This document shows, one piece after another, positions 36,994-44,832 of a stretch of DNA of 64,000 nt. The stretch lies in assembly GCF_039543665.1 (NCBI RefSeq), contig NZ_BAABKE010000007.1:59741-123740 (forward strand), written 5' to 3'. Position numbers and translations under genes: made by a program. The notes below the pieces were generated by a model. It made no database searches. It saw only the letters and a list, made by a program, of their open reading frames with translations, and was not told the origin of the DNA. Within the stretch, counting starts at the first letter, position 1, and each line of letters opens with the position of its first letter. This stretch comes from Wohlfahrtiimonas larvae. Lineage in GTDB: Bacteria > Pseudomonadota > Gammaproteobacteria > Cardiobacteriales > Wohlfahrtiimonadaceae.

Positions 36994-37258
36994 AATGGCA
37001 TTTAACATCGCAATGAGTTTGGTGGCTGGGTTGCTTGGGCTAACCATCAAGCATCTTTATGCACGCATTGATACGGATCGCAAAGCCTTTGATGAATTTA
37101 AATCACAGACCAATCAGTCGATCACGGACATCAAAGTCACTTATTTGCCAAAGTCTGAATTGAATCGCACACAAGATCAGATCATGGCTTCCCTCAATAG
37201 CCTATCCAATAAGATGGACAAAATTAACGATAAATTAGATCAAAAGGCAGATAAATGA
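36983..37258 (+). CDS. DUF2730-like membrane/coiled-coil protein (Mu gp25-like)
   Basis: The 91-residue protein has an N-terminal membrane segment (IAMSLVAGLLGLTIKHLY) and a coiled coil. It fits the DUF2730 family found just before the terminase genes of Mu-like phages. It overlaps both neighbours by a few bases. Confidence 0.75.
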   Translation: MTIEMAFNIAMSLVAGLLGLTIKHLYARIDTDRKAFDEFKSQTNQSITDIKVTYLPKSELNRTQDQIMASLNSLSNKMDKINDKLDQKADK

Positions 37259-37446
37259 AAGACATGAATGACAATGAACAAGCCCTAGAATTATTAAAGC
37301 AGCTAAATCAAAAGATGGATAAGTTGGATCATCGTTTTGAACAAGTGGAACGCAAAGCAGTGATTTCGGGTGCAACAGCAGGCGCAATTTCAGGCGGTAT
37401 TGTGGCCGCGGTTGTGACAGTGATCCGCACAAAATTGGGGATGTGA
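37255..37446 (+). CDS. Small coiled-coil/membrane phage protein (63 aa)
   Basis: An N-terminal coiled coil (ALELLKQLNQKMDKLDHRFEQ) is followed by one Gly/Ala-rich membrane helix (GATAGAISGGIVAAVVTVI). The ATG overlaps the upstream stop. Its role is unknown; Mu has a similar small gene (gp26) here. Confidence 0.65.
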   Translation: MKDMNDNEQALELLKQLNQKMDKLDHRFEQVERKAVISGATAGAISGGIVAAVVTVIRTKLGM

Positions 37447-37448
37447 AT

Positions 37449-37958
37449 GTGGCATATACAGCAGAAGATCGTCAAAAGGTTCGCAGCGCTTATGTCTTTG
37501 AATGTTTGTCATTTGAACAAGTGGCGCAATTCACGGATATCCCTGTGCAAACCGTTCGGCGCTGGGCAAAGCAAGCACGCGACAAAGGCGATGATTGGGA
37601 TCGTTTAAGGGATGCGCATTTAATCTCAGGTGGTGGTGCAGATAACGCAGCGCGTGCAGGCATCACAGGTTTAATGGTGTTGATTCGTTCCACGATTGAT
37701 CGCTTAAATAATGATGAAAAACTTTCCCCCATTGATGCAGCCAAAGCCATTGCAAGCGTGACGGATAGCTTACACAAAGTGACCAGCGCATCTAAAAAGC
37801 TATTGCCCGAAGTGTCTGAGTTGGTGACAGCAATGGAAGTGATTCAAGAATTGAGCGAATACATTCAAACGAAGCATAAAAATGCATTGCCACTATTTGT
37901 GGAAATCTTGCCTGAATTTGGTGCGCACATTGAAGAAAAATATGGTGGTCAATCATGA
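37449..37958 (+). CDS. Terminase small subunit (Mu gp27/DUF1804-like)
   Basis: The protein opens with an HTH of the terminase small subunit type (LSFEQVAQFTDIPVQTVRRWAKQARDKGDDWDR), then a helical oligomerisation part. It recognises phage DNA for packaging. I prefer GTG 37449, with GGGG 8 bases upstream; GTG 37443 is also possible. Its stop overlaps the large subunit by 4 bp. Confidence 0.85.
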   Translation: MAYTAEDRQKVRSAYVFECLSFEQVAQFTDIPVQTVRRWAKQARDKGDDWDRLRDAHLISGGGADNAARAGITGLMVLIRSTIDRLNNDEKLSPIDAAKAIASVTDSLHKVTSASKKLLPEVSELVTAMEVIQELSEYIQTKHKNALPLFVEILPEFGAHIEEKYGGQS

Positions 37959-39586
37959 AACGTAAAGACTTTTTACAATCCATCTCTGAATTAGCCGAAA
38001 CACTCCGCCAAACGATTGAAGCGGAATGTTTGGGTTTTGACCCTGACCCCATTGAAAGTGCCAAGCGTAGAAAATTGGTCTGTGATCCCGTCACAGGCTT
38101 TCGCTATTTCTTAAAAAATTACTTTCCCCATTATATCAAGCACCCTGCGGAATCAGAGCTGCATAAGTTTTTATTCTCAGCCTTGCCTGAAGTTGTACGC
38201 TCACCTGTGACCGAACAATTGGCGATTGCTGCGCCCCGTGGTGAAGCTAAATCCACATTGGTGAGTCAGTTGTTTGTGATTTGGTGCATCGTGACAGAAC
38301 AAAAGCATTATGCGTTAATCGTGATGGATAGTATTGATCAGGCTTACCCAATGCTAGAAGCCATCAAAGCTGAATTGGAATTTAACCCACGCATGAAATG
38401 TGACTTTCCTGAAATCTCAGGTAAAGGTCGTGTGTGGCAGGCGCAAACCATTGTGACGCGCAATAGCATTAAAATACAAGTGGCAGGTTCAGGCAAAAAA
38501 CTCCGTGGTTTACGTCATGGTCCTTATCGTCCTGATTTGGTTGTATTGGATGATATTGAGAATGATGAGCAAGTCAGCAACCCTGATCAGCGTGATAAAT
38601 TGGAACGCTGGCTCACTAAAACCATCATGCCACTCGGTGAAGCTGGTGGTAAGATCGACTTTATCTACATCGGTACCATTCTGCATTATGACAGCGTATT
38701 AAGCCGTACATTGCGTAATCCATTGTGGAAGACTGCACACTTTAAAGCCATCCTCGAATGGCCTGATAATATGAGCCTGTGGGATGAATGGGAAGCCATC
38801 TATCGCAACGAAGGCGAAGCTGCTGCTTATGCGTTTTATACTGCCAATGAAACACGCATGACAAAAGGCTCTGTGGTCAGTTGGGCTGCGCGTACTTTGC
38901 ATGATTTGATGAAAATCCGCTTGCGTGATGGGCATGGTGCATTTGATTCGGAATATCAAAATGATCCTGTATCAGGTGAAGATGCACCCTTTACCAATGC
39001 CATTCAGTATTATCATTCATTGCCACCGCATTTGATTTATTTTGGTGCGCTTGATCCAAGCTTAGGCAAACAAGGCGCAAGCCGAGATCCTAGTGCCATT
39101 TTGATTGGTGGCTTTGATCGTGAAAATGGCAAGCTTTATATCATCGAAGCAGACATTAAAAAGCGCCTGCCTGATCGCATCATTGAAGATGTGATCATGT
39201 ATCAAAAGCAGTATCGTTGCATCTTGTGGTCAGTGGAATCTGTGCAGTTCCAAGAGTTTTTACGCACTGAATTAGTGAAGCGTTCAGCCAAAACAGGTGC
39301 ACCTGTGCCAGCGCAAGCCGTCACGCCTCACAGTGATAAATTGCTAAGGATTGAGAGCTTACAACCCCATGTGAATAATGGCTTGATTCTGTTTAGCCCA
39401 AAACATCAAACTTTGATCAGCCAATTGAAACACTTCCCAAAAGCTGATCATGACGATGGCCCTGATGCGCTCCACATGCTCTGGACGCTTGCCGTCACTC
39501 GCTCACAACCATACGAATTCACCCCATTATCCAGCAATCACAAGATTGATATGGATGATGATAATTATTCGTTTAGTAAAAGATAA
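37955..39586 (+). CDS. Terminase large subunit (Mu gp28-like)
   Basis: The 543-residue packaging ATPase/nuclease shows a Walker A-like APRGEAKSTL (around residue 90) and Walker B-like LVVLDDIEND. A C-terminal RNase H-like nuclease domain follows with Asp in FGALDPSLGKQ and the final acidic KADHDDGPDAL. It packages DNA headful by headful. Confidence 0.93.
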   Translation: MKRKDFLQSISELAETLRQTIEAECLGFDPDPIESAKRRKLVCDPVTGFRYFLKNYFPHYIKHPAESELHKFLFSALPEVVRSPVTEQLAIAAPRGEAKSTLVSQLFVIWCIVTEQKHYALIVMDSIDQAYPMLEAIKAELEFNPRMKCDFPEISGKGRVWQAQTIVTRNSIKIQVAGSGKKLRGLRHGPYRPDLVVLDDIENDEQVSNPDQRDKLERWLTKTIMPLGEAGGKIDFIYIGTILHYDSVLSRTLRNPLWKTAHFKAILEWPDNMSLWDEWEAIYRNEGEAAAYAFYTANETRMTKGSVVSWAARTLHDLMKIRLRDGHGAFDSEYQNDPVSGEDAPFTNAIQYYHSLPPHLIYFGALDPSLGKQGASRDPSAILIGGFDRENGKLYIIEADIKKRLPDRIIEDVIMYQKQYRCILWSVESVQFQEFLRTELVKRSAKTGAPVPAQAVTPHSDKLLRIESLQPHVNNGLILFSPKHQTLISQLKHFPKADHDDGPDALHMLWTLAVTRSQPYEFTPLSSNHKIDMDDDNYSFSKR

Positions 39587-39639
39587 TGCTCTACATTTAT
39601 GTTGTACTTGGTATTATGTTGAGTATTTATTACGTGTAG
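39586..39639 (+). CDS. Possible 17-aa hydrophobic leader peptide
   Basis: An ATG overlapping the terminase stop opens a 17-codon frame for a very hydrophobic peptide (MLYIYVVLGIMLSIYYV). It ends 10 bp before the RexA-like gene. It may be chance or a leader; weak evidence. Confidence 0.25.
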   Translation: MLYIYVVLGIMLSIYYV

Positions 39640-39649
39640 ATGAGATAAT

Positions 39650-40588
39650 ATGACAAAGCCAAAAAATGTAACTTTAAGAGCATTCAAAATAAATCAATCT
39701 AATAAATTAAATACTAGTATGAATGTTTTTAGTACCTTAAAAGAAAAATTAGAGCAATCAATAAAATCATCCGAAAGATGCTTAGTTCTTAGTCAAGATG
39801 ATCCAAATAATGAAAAAGATCTAATATCTAATTATCATGAAACGGGTAATCCTCAGAGTTTTTTCTGCACAATGTTGAGAATAATACCTGGCGAAGATGC
39901 TCAGCATATTCCTAGCACACTATTAGAAAAAAATAAATTTTCTATGGACGATGTTGAAAAATTACAAAGTGAAAAGAATATCCCTGATATATGCAAAGAG
40001 AATTATTTCTTTGTTATTGATAATAATCATTTAGTTACTAATTTAAGAGGCAATAAAACGATTAAAGATCTACAGACTTATTTGGCGTGGTTATTAGATA
40101 ATGATTTATTTGAATTAACACCAATGATTAATATTCCTAAAGATATTCCGCTTCAAGATATTAAAAATGTGTCTTTTAATGATTCATATTCTAGATCAAT
40201 TGTCTCTGATAATTCAGATTCAGTGAAAACCAAAAGTTTTAACATGAAAGATATTGCTCAAGATTGGTTAAAGAATATCTTAGGTGGCACTAAAAGCTTA
40301 GATGATATGGATTTGGATAGAATCATTGAGGCTAACTTAATAGTGAAATGGAGTAAACCAAAAGATATGAGTAAAGAAGAGTATGAAAAAATGATGGGGG
40401 CAGTGATTAAACCTATATCAGATTTAAACGGGATAGTTATTCAGCCTAAAAAAGGAAGTGCTATTAAAGGTCAGGATATTCCTAAGAAAAAAATTATAAC
40501 TGTCAGTGTGACTTCATCTGGTAAAATTATAGAAGAAGCATTGAAACAAGAAATGAGTAAATTTTTAAATGAGCTAAAAAATGACTAA
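39650..40588 (+). CDS. RexA-like cytoplasmic protein of a putative exclusion pair
   Basis: This AT-rich 312-residue gene is foreign to the Mu late operon. Its order of motifs recalls lambda RexA: an early SFFCTMLRI strand, then KFSMDDVEKLQ against RexA KASVEDIKNSL, then FFVIDNNHLVTNLRGNKTIK against a strand-turn-strand ending in a DL..FL helix. After LGGT comes a central LDRIIEANLIVKW like SLDIVIKPKF. Size (RexA 279), soluble nature and coupling to a four-helix membrane protein fit. Similarity is distant and from reading only. KwaB-like is a less likely alternative. Confidence 0.5.
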   Translation: MTKPKNVTLRAFKINQSNKLNTSMNVFSTLKEKLEQSIKSSERCLVLSQDDPNNEKDLISNYHETGNPQSFFCTMLRIIPGEDAQHIPSTLLEKNKFSMDDVEKLQSEKNIPDICKENYFFVIDNNHLVTNLRGNKTIKDLQTYLAWLLDNDLFELTPMINIPKDIPLQDIKNVSFNDSYSRSIVSDNSDSVKTKSFNMKDIAQDWLKNILGGTKSLDDMDLDRIIEANLIVKWSKPKDMSKEEYEKMMGAVIKPISDLNGIVIQPKKGSAIKGQDIPKKKIITVSVTSSGKIIEEALKQEMSKFLNELKND

Positions 40589-41054
40589 GAAAAAAATCTG
40601 CATATTGATGATAACTATAGCTGTTTTATCATTAATTTTGTCTATCTGGATGAAAACAGATATGCAGTTTCTTTTATCTACAATTTTTACAATTAATGGA
40701 ATCATGTTTTCTATAGGGTTAGGTTTGATAAGTAGTTTTAACCTTCAGGGGATAAAAAATAAATCATATTTAAGAGATATTCGCTCTAATATTGCAAACG
40801 TACGAAATTCATTTATTTGGTTATTTGTCTTATCATCCATCAGTTTTATTTTAACTAATATTTTTAAGAATCTGATAACAGTTTATAGTCTTAATATCGA
40901 GTTTACTAATATACATATTGTAGAAATAGATTTTAATGTATCAGTATGTTCATTGTTATTAATGTCATATTCTATAGCATATTTCATATATAACTTTATT
41001 GAAATCCAAAACTTGAATAATAGTATTGTAGATCGGCTTCTTGAAGAAGAATAA
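40581..41054 (+). CDS. RexB-like four-helix membrane protein
   Basis: The 157-residue protein has four predicted membrane helices: ICILMITIAVLSLILSI, FTINGIMFSIGLGLISS, FIWLFVLSSISFILTNI and VCSLLLMSYSIAYFIYNFI. A basic loop after helix 2 and a C-terminal tail IQNLNNSIVDRLLEEE follow. Lambda RexB (144 aa) has the same topology, loop position and an acidic end after QLYNLTRE. It overlaps the RexA-like gene by 8 bp. In lambda, RexB is proposed to be an ion channel opened by RexA upon superinfection. Confidence 0.5.
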   Translation: MTKKKICILMITIAVLSLILSIWMKTDMQFLLSTIFTINGIMFSIGLGLISSFNLQGIKNKSYLRDIRSNIANVRNSFIWLFVLSSISFILTNIFKNLITVYSLNIEFTNIHIVEIDFNVSVCSLLLMSYSIAYFIYNFIEIQNLNNSIVDRLLEEE

Positions 41055-41059
41055 AATAA

Positions 41060-41104
41060 CCTGAAACCCAGCACCTATGAATAGGTTGCTAAAAATATTA
41101 CCCT
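41060..41104 (+). promoter_or_regulatory. Predicted late promoter 2 (portal block)
   Basis: The box CCTGAAACCCAGCACC (41060-41075) lies 23 bases before TACCCT (41099-41104). A better-looking -10 (TATTAC) is 3 bases earlier. The predicted start is about 41110, within the 5' half of the next hairpin. Confidence 0.6.
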
Positions 41105-41133
41105 AACCCCAATGTCAAAATTGGGGTTTTTTT
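41105..41133 (+). terminator. Hairpin plus T7 that runs into the portal ATG
   Basis: AACCCCAAT/ATTGGGGTT with a 6-base loop, seven T residues, then the ATG at 41134. GGGG in the 3' arm is the only ribosome-site-like element. It would end transcription of the RexAB-like insert. Confidence 0.8.
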
Positions 41134-42759
41134 ATGGGTATTTTAGAGACAGCTAAACAGCGTTTAAACGGTGTTTATGTTGCATTGAAAGAAAGTTTAA
41201 AAGGCGTTCACTTGGGCAAAACCCAAGCGGATGATATCGATGTTGCTGCAACCTATTATGATGGTAATGTTCGCAATATCTCACCACGCAAGATTGCTGA
41301 GCTATTAAAGTCCGCCGATGAAGGCGACATCAGCGCCATGCATGCACTCTTTTATGAGATTGAAGAGCAAGACCCGCACATCTTCTCTGAGATGCAAAAG
41401 CGCAAAAGTGCTGTATTAACTTTGGACTGGACAGTCAAAGCACCACGAGATGCAACACCACGAGAAAAGCAGCTCACCGAATGGGTTCATACAGCTTTAA
41501 CGGATTTCACACAATTTGAGGATGTGATGTTTGATGCTCTCGATGGCATCGGGCATGGCTTTTCAGCACTCGCCATCGAATGGCAGCAAGTGAACAATGA
41601 ATACTTACCCAAAACGATCACATGGAAGCCACAATCAGGCTTTAAGTTAGATAAAAAAACAGATGAATTAAAACTGCTGCGCCAAGGTGAAATGGATGGC
41701 GAAGCTTTATGGCCACATCATTGGATCATTCATAAGCACCGTACTAAATCAGGCTCGTTGGCTCGTGCAGGTTTATTCCGTGTATTGGTTTGGACGTTTG
41801 TACTCAAGCACTATTCCGTGCAAGATTTAGCAGAGTTCTTAGAAATTTATGGCTTGCCTGTACGAATTGGTAAATACCCCGAAGGTACAGGTAAAGAAGC
41901 ACGCCGTGTATTATTGAATGCTGTGGCAAGCTTAGGCCACAATGCTGCAGGTGTTATGCCTGATAATATGTCCATTGAATTACACAATGCTGCTGATGGC
42001 TCACATGATCCATATATGGCGATGATTTCATATTGTGAGAAAGCACAATCTAAGGTAATTGTGGGTCAAGTATTAACAGCTCAGGCTGATAATACAGGTA
42101 GCCAAGCATTGGGTAATGTTCACAATGAAGTCCGTCGAGATCTGATGGTCAGTGACGCAAAACAATTGGCACAAACATTAACTGCACAGTTAATTTATCC
42201 ATTACTACACTTCAACTTCTCTGATATTGATGCGAGCCGTTTGCCTTATTTTGAATTTGATACCAAAGAAGCTGAGGATTTAGCAAGCATTGTTAGCGTG
42301 ATTGGTCAGGCTGTGGATTTTGCGGACATCACAGTGGATGATTTTTACGACAGAACAGGATTCAGCAAGCCACAAAAAGGTGATGAATTACTGAAGCGTA
42401 AAATAGGTGGTTTATTTGGGCTCAATCAGCAGCATACTCATTCCCCCAATTGTGGTTGTCAGACTGTTTCATTATCTCAGGCAATCGAGCAAACCAATGA
42501 TGCTGCAGTTAAGAAAGCATTGACAGTTGAGCATGAACTAGCAACTGCTGTGGATCAATTGCCTGATCGCTATTTAATGAGCTATGAAAATACTGTGTTG
42601 GATGTTGTAAAAGCACTGAAAGCCACAAATAGCTATGAAGAAGCACAAGCAAAGCTATATGAATTAATGCCAGGATTAAAAGCAGATCAATTTACTGAAG
42701 CAATGGGCCAGGCTTTATTGGTATCGGACATCGCAGGGATCATTAGCAATGAGCAATAA
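41134..42759 (+). CDS. Portal protein (Mu gp29, DUF935)
   Basis: The 541-residue protein matches the Mu-type portal: ALFYEIEEQDPHIFSEMQKRKSAVL, DWTVKAP, DALDGIGHGFSALAIEW, GLFRVLVWTFVLKHYSVQDLAEFLEIYGLPVRIGKY and TAQADNTGSQALGNVHNEVR. It forms the dodecameric ring at the head vertex. It overlaps gpF by 11 bp. Confidence 0.95.
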   Translation: MGILETAKQRLNGVYVALKESLKGVHLGKTQADDIDVAATYYDGNVRNISPRKIAELLKSADEGDISAMHALFYEIEEQDPHIFSEMQKRKSAVLTLDWTVKAPRDATPREKQLTEWVHTALTDFTQFEDVMFDALDGIGHGFSALAIEWQQVNNEYLPKTITWKPQSGFKLDKKTDELKLLRQGEMDGEALWPHHWIIHKHRTKSGSLARAGLFRVLVWTFVLKHYSVQDLAEFLEIYGLPVRIGKYPEGTGKEARRVLLNAVASLGHNAAGVMPDNMSIELHNAADGSHDPYMAMISYCEKAQSKVIVGQVLTAQADNTGSQALGNVHNEVRRDLMVSDAKQLAQTLTAQLIYPLLHFNFSDIDASRLPYFEFDTKEAEDLASIVSVIGQAVDFADITVDDFYDRTGFSKPQKGDELLKRKIGGLFGLNQQHTHSPNCGCQTVSLSQAIEQTNDAAVKKALTVEHELATAVDQLPDRYLMSYENTVLDVVKALKATNSYEEAQAKLYELMPGLKADQFTEAMGQALLVSDIAGIISNEQ

Positions 42760-43999
42760 TAGCGTTGACTTAGGCTTTGCACTCAATCTACCCAATGATC
42801 GTGCCATTGATTATTTAAGCAATAAGCAGGTTGTTCCTGCCAATCGCTTTAAAGAATTGGGTGAATCTGCCCATGCTAGAGCTTTTACGGTTGCCAATAT
42901 CAATCATCTTGGGCTTTTGTCTGATATGAAAAAAAGCATGGATGAATCCATGCGACAAGGCGAGCCTTTTGAAGCATGGCGTGATCGTTTAGAAATCAGA
43001 GCGCAAAAACGTGGTTGGTTAAGTAATGGCGAATTCTTTAATCCTGATGGTGGCGAAGTCATCAAGCCTTATCGTTTAAAAACGATCTTCAATACCAACA
43101 CATCATCTGCTTTTCATGCATCACGCTATCAATCCCAAATGGATAATGCGATTGATTTTCCATATCTTGAATTGGTGGCTGTGGGCGATGCTGCAACGCG
43201 TCCAAGTCATTTGGCATTGAGTGGTACAGTTAAGCGCATTGATGATCCTTTTTGGCAATCCTATTATCCTCCGCTTGGTTATAACTGCCGTTGTATTGTG
43301 ATCAGTCGTAGTGATTACTACATTAAAAAGCGTGGCATTGAGATTGATGAAGTGACCAAGGTTGAGCGTGATGACGATGGTGATCCTTATGTGGAGCGCG
43401 ATGGCATAGAAGTCAGACCTGATAAAGGCTTTGAATATAATAGCGCACGACACGGCTACCGACCTGATTTAGATGATTATGATCCTGTCCTGGCTAATCA
43501 GTTTTGTGAGCGAGATATGGCAAGCCCTGAATTCAACCTTCAGTATCAGCGCTTAGAACGTGAATATAAACGTGAACGTAAAAAAGCTCGTTTAGATAGC
43601 AAGCAGAAATTTAAAGATGATGTATTGGTCTCTATCAGAAGAAAGGCTCGACATAACCTTTATTTTTCAGCTGGTGTTATCACACACAATCTACCTATTC
43701 CCAAACGAACAGTATGGTTAAGTGATGACACAATTGTCAAACAGTTCAATAGTCGCTTGGGTGATGCAAAGATCAATGTAGCATTTTATACACAGTTGCC
43801 TGGCATTGTTTCTCAGCCTGATTACATTTTGGAAGGTAGAAATCGATACTATTTCATTAAGCAAACTGTGAGCGGTTGGATTCGTTCAGTTGTGAAGGTG
43901 TCATCCAATGATGAGATATTTTTAGAATCGTCCCATTACATTGATGAAAAAACACTGAAGAGTGATTTGAAGAAATACACAGTCATAAAAAAACCTTAA
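42749..43999 (+). CDS. Head morphogenesis protein gpF with a C-terminal nuclease-like domain
   Basis: Residues 1-290 are a Mu gpF minor head protein (FEAWRDRLEIRAQKRGWL, TIFNTNTSSAFHASRY, TRPSHLALSGTVKRIDDPFWQSYYPPLGYNCRC with conserved Cys). Residues about 300-416 form an extra domain: TVWLSDDTIVKQF, then YILEGRNRYYFIKQTVSGWIR, then VVKVSSNDEIFLESSHYID. This is the layout of the phage-encoded barnase/EndoU/ColicinE5-RelE (PBECR) nuclease-like domains often fused to gpF and thought to be injected or to act in superinfection conflict. Its exact subtype is not clear. Confidence 0.88.
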   Translation: MSNNSVDLGFALNLPNDRAIDYLSNKQVVPANRFKELGESAHARAFTVANINHLGLLSDMKKSMDESMRQGEPFEAWRDRLEIRAQKRGWLSNGEFFNPDGGEVIKPYRLKTIFNTNTSSAFHASRYQSQMDNAIDFPYLELVAVGDAATRPSHLALSGTVKRIDDPFWQSYYPPLGYNCRCIVISRSDYYIKKRGIEIDEVTKVERDDDGDPYVERDGIEVRPDKGFEYNSARHGYRPDLDDYDPVLANQFCERDMASPEFNLQYQRLEREYKRERKKARLDSKQKFKDDVLVSIRRKARHNLYFSAGVITHNLPIPKRTVWLSDDTIVKQFNSRLGDAKINVAFYTQLPGIVSQPDYILEGRNRYYFIKQTVSGWIRSVVKVSSNDEIFLESSHYIDEKTLKSDLKKYTVIKKP

Positions 44000-44095
44000 A
44001 GAGGTAGAGCTCCCAACATCTACACTGAATCATACTAAGCAAAACGTCTTAGTAAGTCCTACGGCAGGGAGATTCACCGTGTTTCTCTTTAAGGT
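43993..44095 (+). ncRNA. Structured RNA element between gpF and gpG
   Basis: About 103 nt can fold into four nested or adjacent helices. P1 is 43993-44003 with 44085-44095 (11 bp, ACCTTAAAGAG). P2 is GTAGA/TCTAC at 44004-44008 with 44019-44023. P3 is TGAATC/GATTCA at 44026-44031 with 44071-44076. P4 is TACTAAG/CTTAGTA at 44033-44039 with 44048-44054. The P2 loop CTCCC (44010-44014) can pair with GGGAG (44067-44071), a pseudoknot. P1 includes the gpF stop. Identity unknown. Confidence 0.6.
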
Positions 44096-44139
44096 GTATT
44101 TATTATGATTAAAAACTAGACAGTCGTCAAGGAGTGAAA

Positions 44140-44610
44140 ATGGAAGTTGATATCAATGTGCCATTATACAATCCAGGCATTGAGCAGTTGCTCAACCAAT
44201 GTAAAAACCGTAGCCCATTAATGAAGAAATTATCTATTGTTGTATTGAATGAAGTCACAGATAATTTTCGTTATGGCGGACGACCAGCTTGGTTGCCTGT
44301 CGCTCGTGGTGGTGTGCCTTTAACCTTAACAGGTCACTTGCGTGATTCATTTCGTGAGTTTAATACAGCAGATATTGCAGGTGCAGGGACAAATGTAGTT
44401 TATGCAGGTATTCATAATAAAGGCGGTAAAACTCGTCCACATGTGATTAGACCCAAAAATAAAAAAGCTCTGCGCTTTGGTGGTCGATTTGCTAAATCAG
44501 TCAATCATCCAGGATCAAAAATAGATAAACGAGAGTTTTTGATGATTACAGATTATGGTTGGGATGAGATTCATCATCACACGGATGAACACTTAACAAA
44601 TCAATCTTAA
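44140..44610 (+). CDS. Virion morphogenesis protein gpG
   Basis: This 156-residue Mu gpG-like protein has NFRYGGRPAWLPVARGG, LTLTGHLRDSFREF and VYAGIHNKGGKTRPHVI, the markers of the phage virion morphogenesis family (tail completion or head-tail connection). AAGGAG precedes the ATG at 44140 by 5 bases. Confidence 0.9.
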   Translation: MEVDINVPLYNPGIEQLLNQCKNRSPLMKKLSIVVLNEVTDNFRYGGRPAWLPVARGGVPLTLTGHLRDSFREFNTADIAGAGTNVVYAGIHNKGGKTRPHVIRPKNKKALRFGGRFAKSVNHPGSKIDKREFLMITDYGWDEIHHHTDEHLTNQS

Positions 44611-44832
44611 ATTTAAGCGCCACAGTGAGCTTATTTGTTTCGTAGATGAATAATGAGTGCAGAAAATCATTATCGCCATTTTTAAACGCATTTTAAACGG
44701 TTTTAAACAAGGTTTTAGATCATAGTTAAACTCACATTTCAAAATATATGATTATTACCCTGAAGCCCTGCAACATTATTTAACCTCCTCCCTACTAGAT
44801 ACTGTCCTTATTTCACACATCGAGAGGACAGT
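44611..44832. other. Central non-coding gap with TTTTAAAC repeats; candidate strong gyrase site
   Basis: The gap between gpG and the protease is near the middle of the prophage (15.7 kb from the left end). It has three phased TTTTAAAC repeats (about 44680-44709). In Mu the strong gyrase site that aligns the ends for transposition lies between genes G and I. Only position and repeats support this; the gyrase preference cannot be read off. Confidence 0.4.
44759..44803 (+). promoter_or_regulatory. Predicted late promoter 3 (protease block)
   Basis: The box CCTGAAGCCCTGCAAC (44759-44774) lies 23 bases before GATACT (44798-44803; TAGATA overlaps it). It lies directly in front of gene I, the place of PI in Mu. 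The leader has a normal ribosome site (GAGAGGA). Confidence 0.6.

Noticed and set aside
39650..41054. Kiwa (KwaA/KwaB) defence system
   Set aside because: Gene order is reversed and motif spacing fits RexA/RexB better, but I cannot fully exclude it.
43121..43453. 110-aa minus-strand ORF inside gpF
   Set aside because: Opposite-strand shadow of a well-supported head gene.
42749..43999. Intein or intron in gpF
   Set aside because: The extra C-terminal part follows a complete gpF domain; there is no split of the domain and no splice-junction residues.
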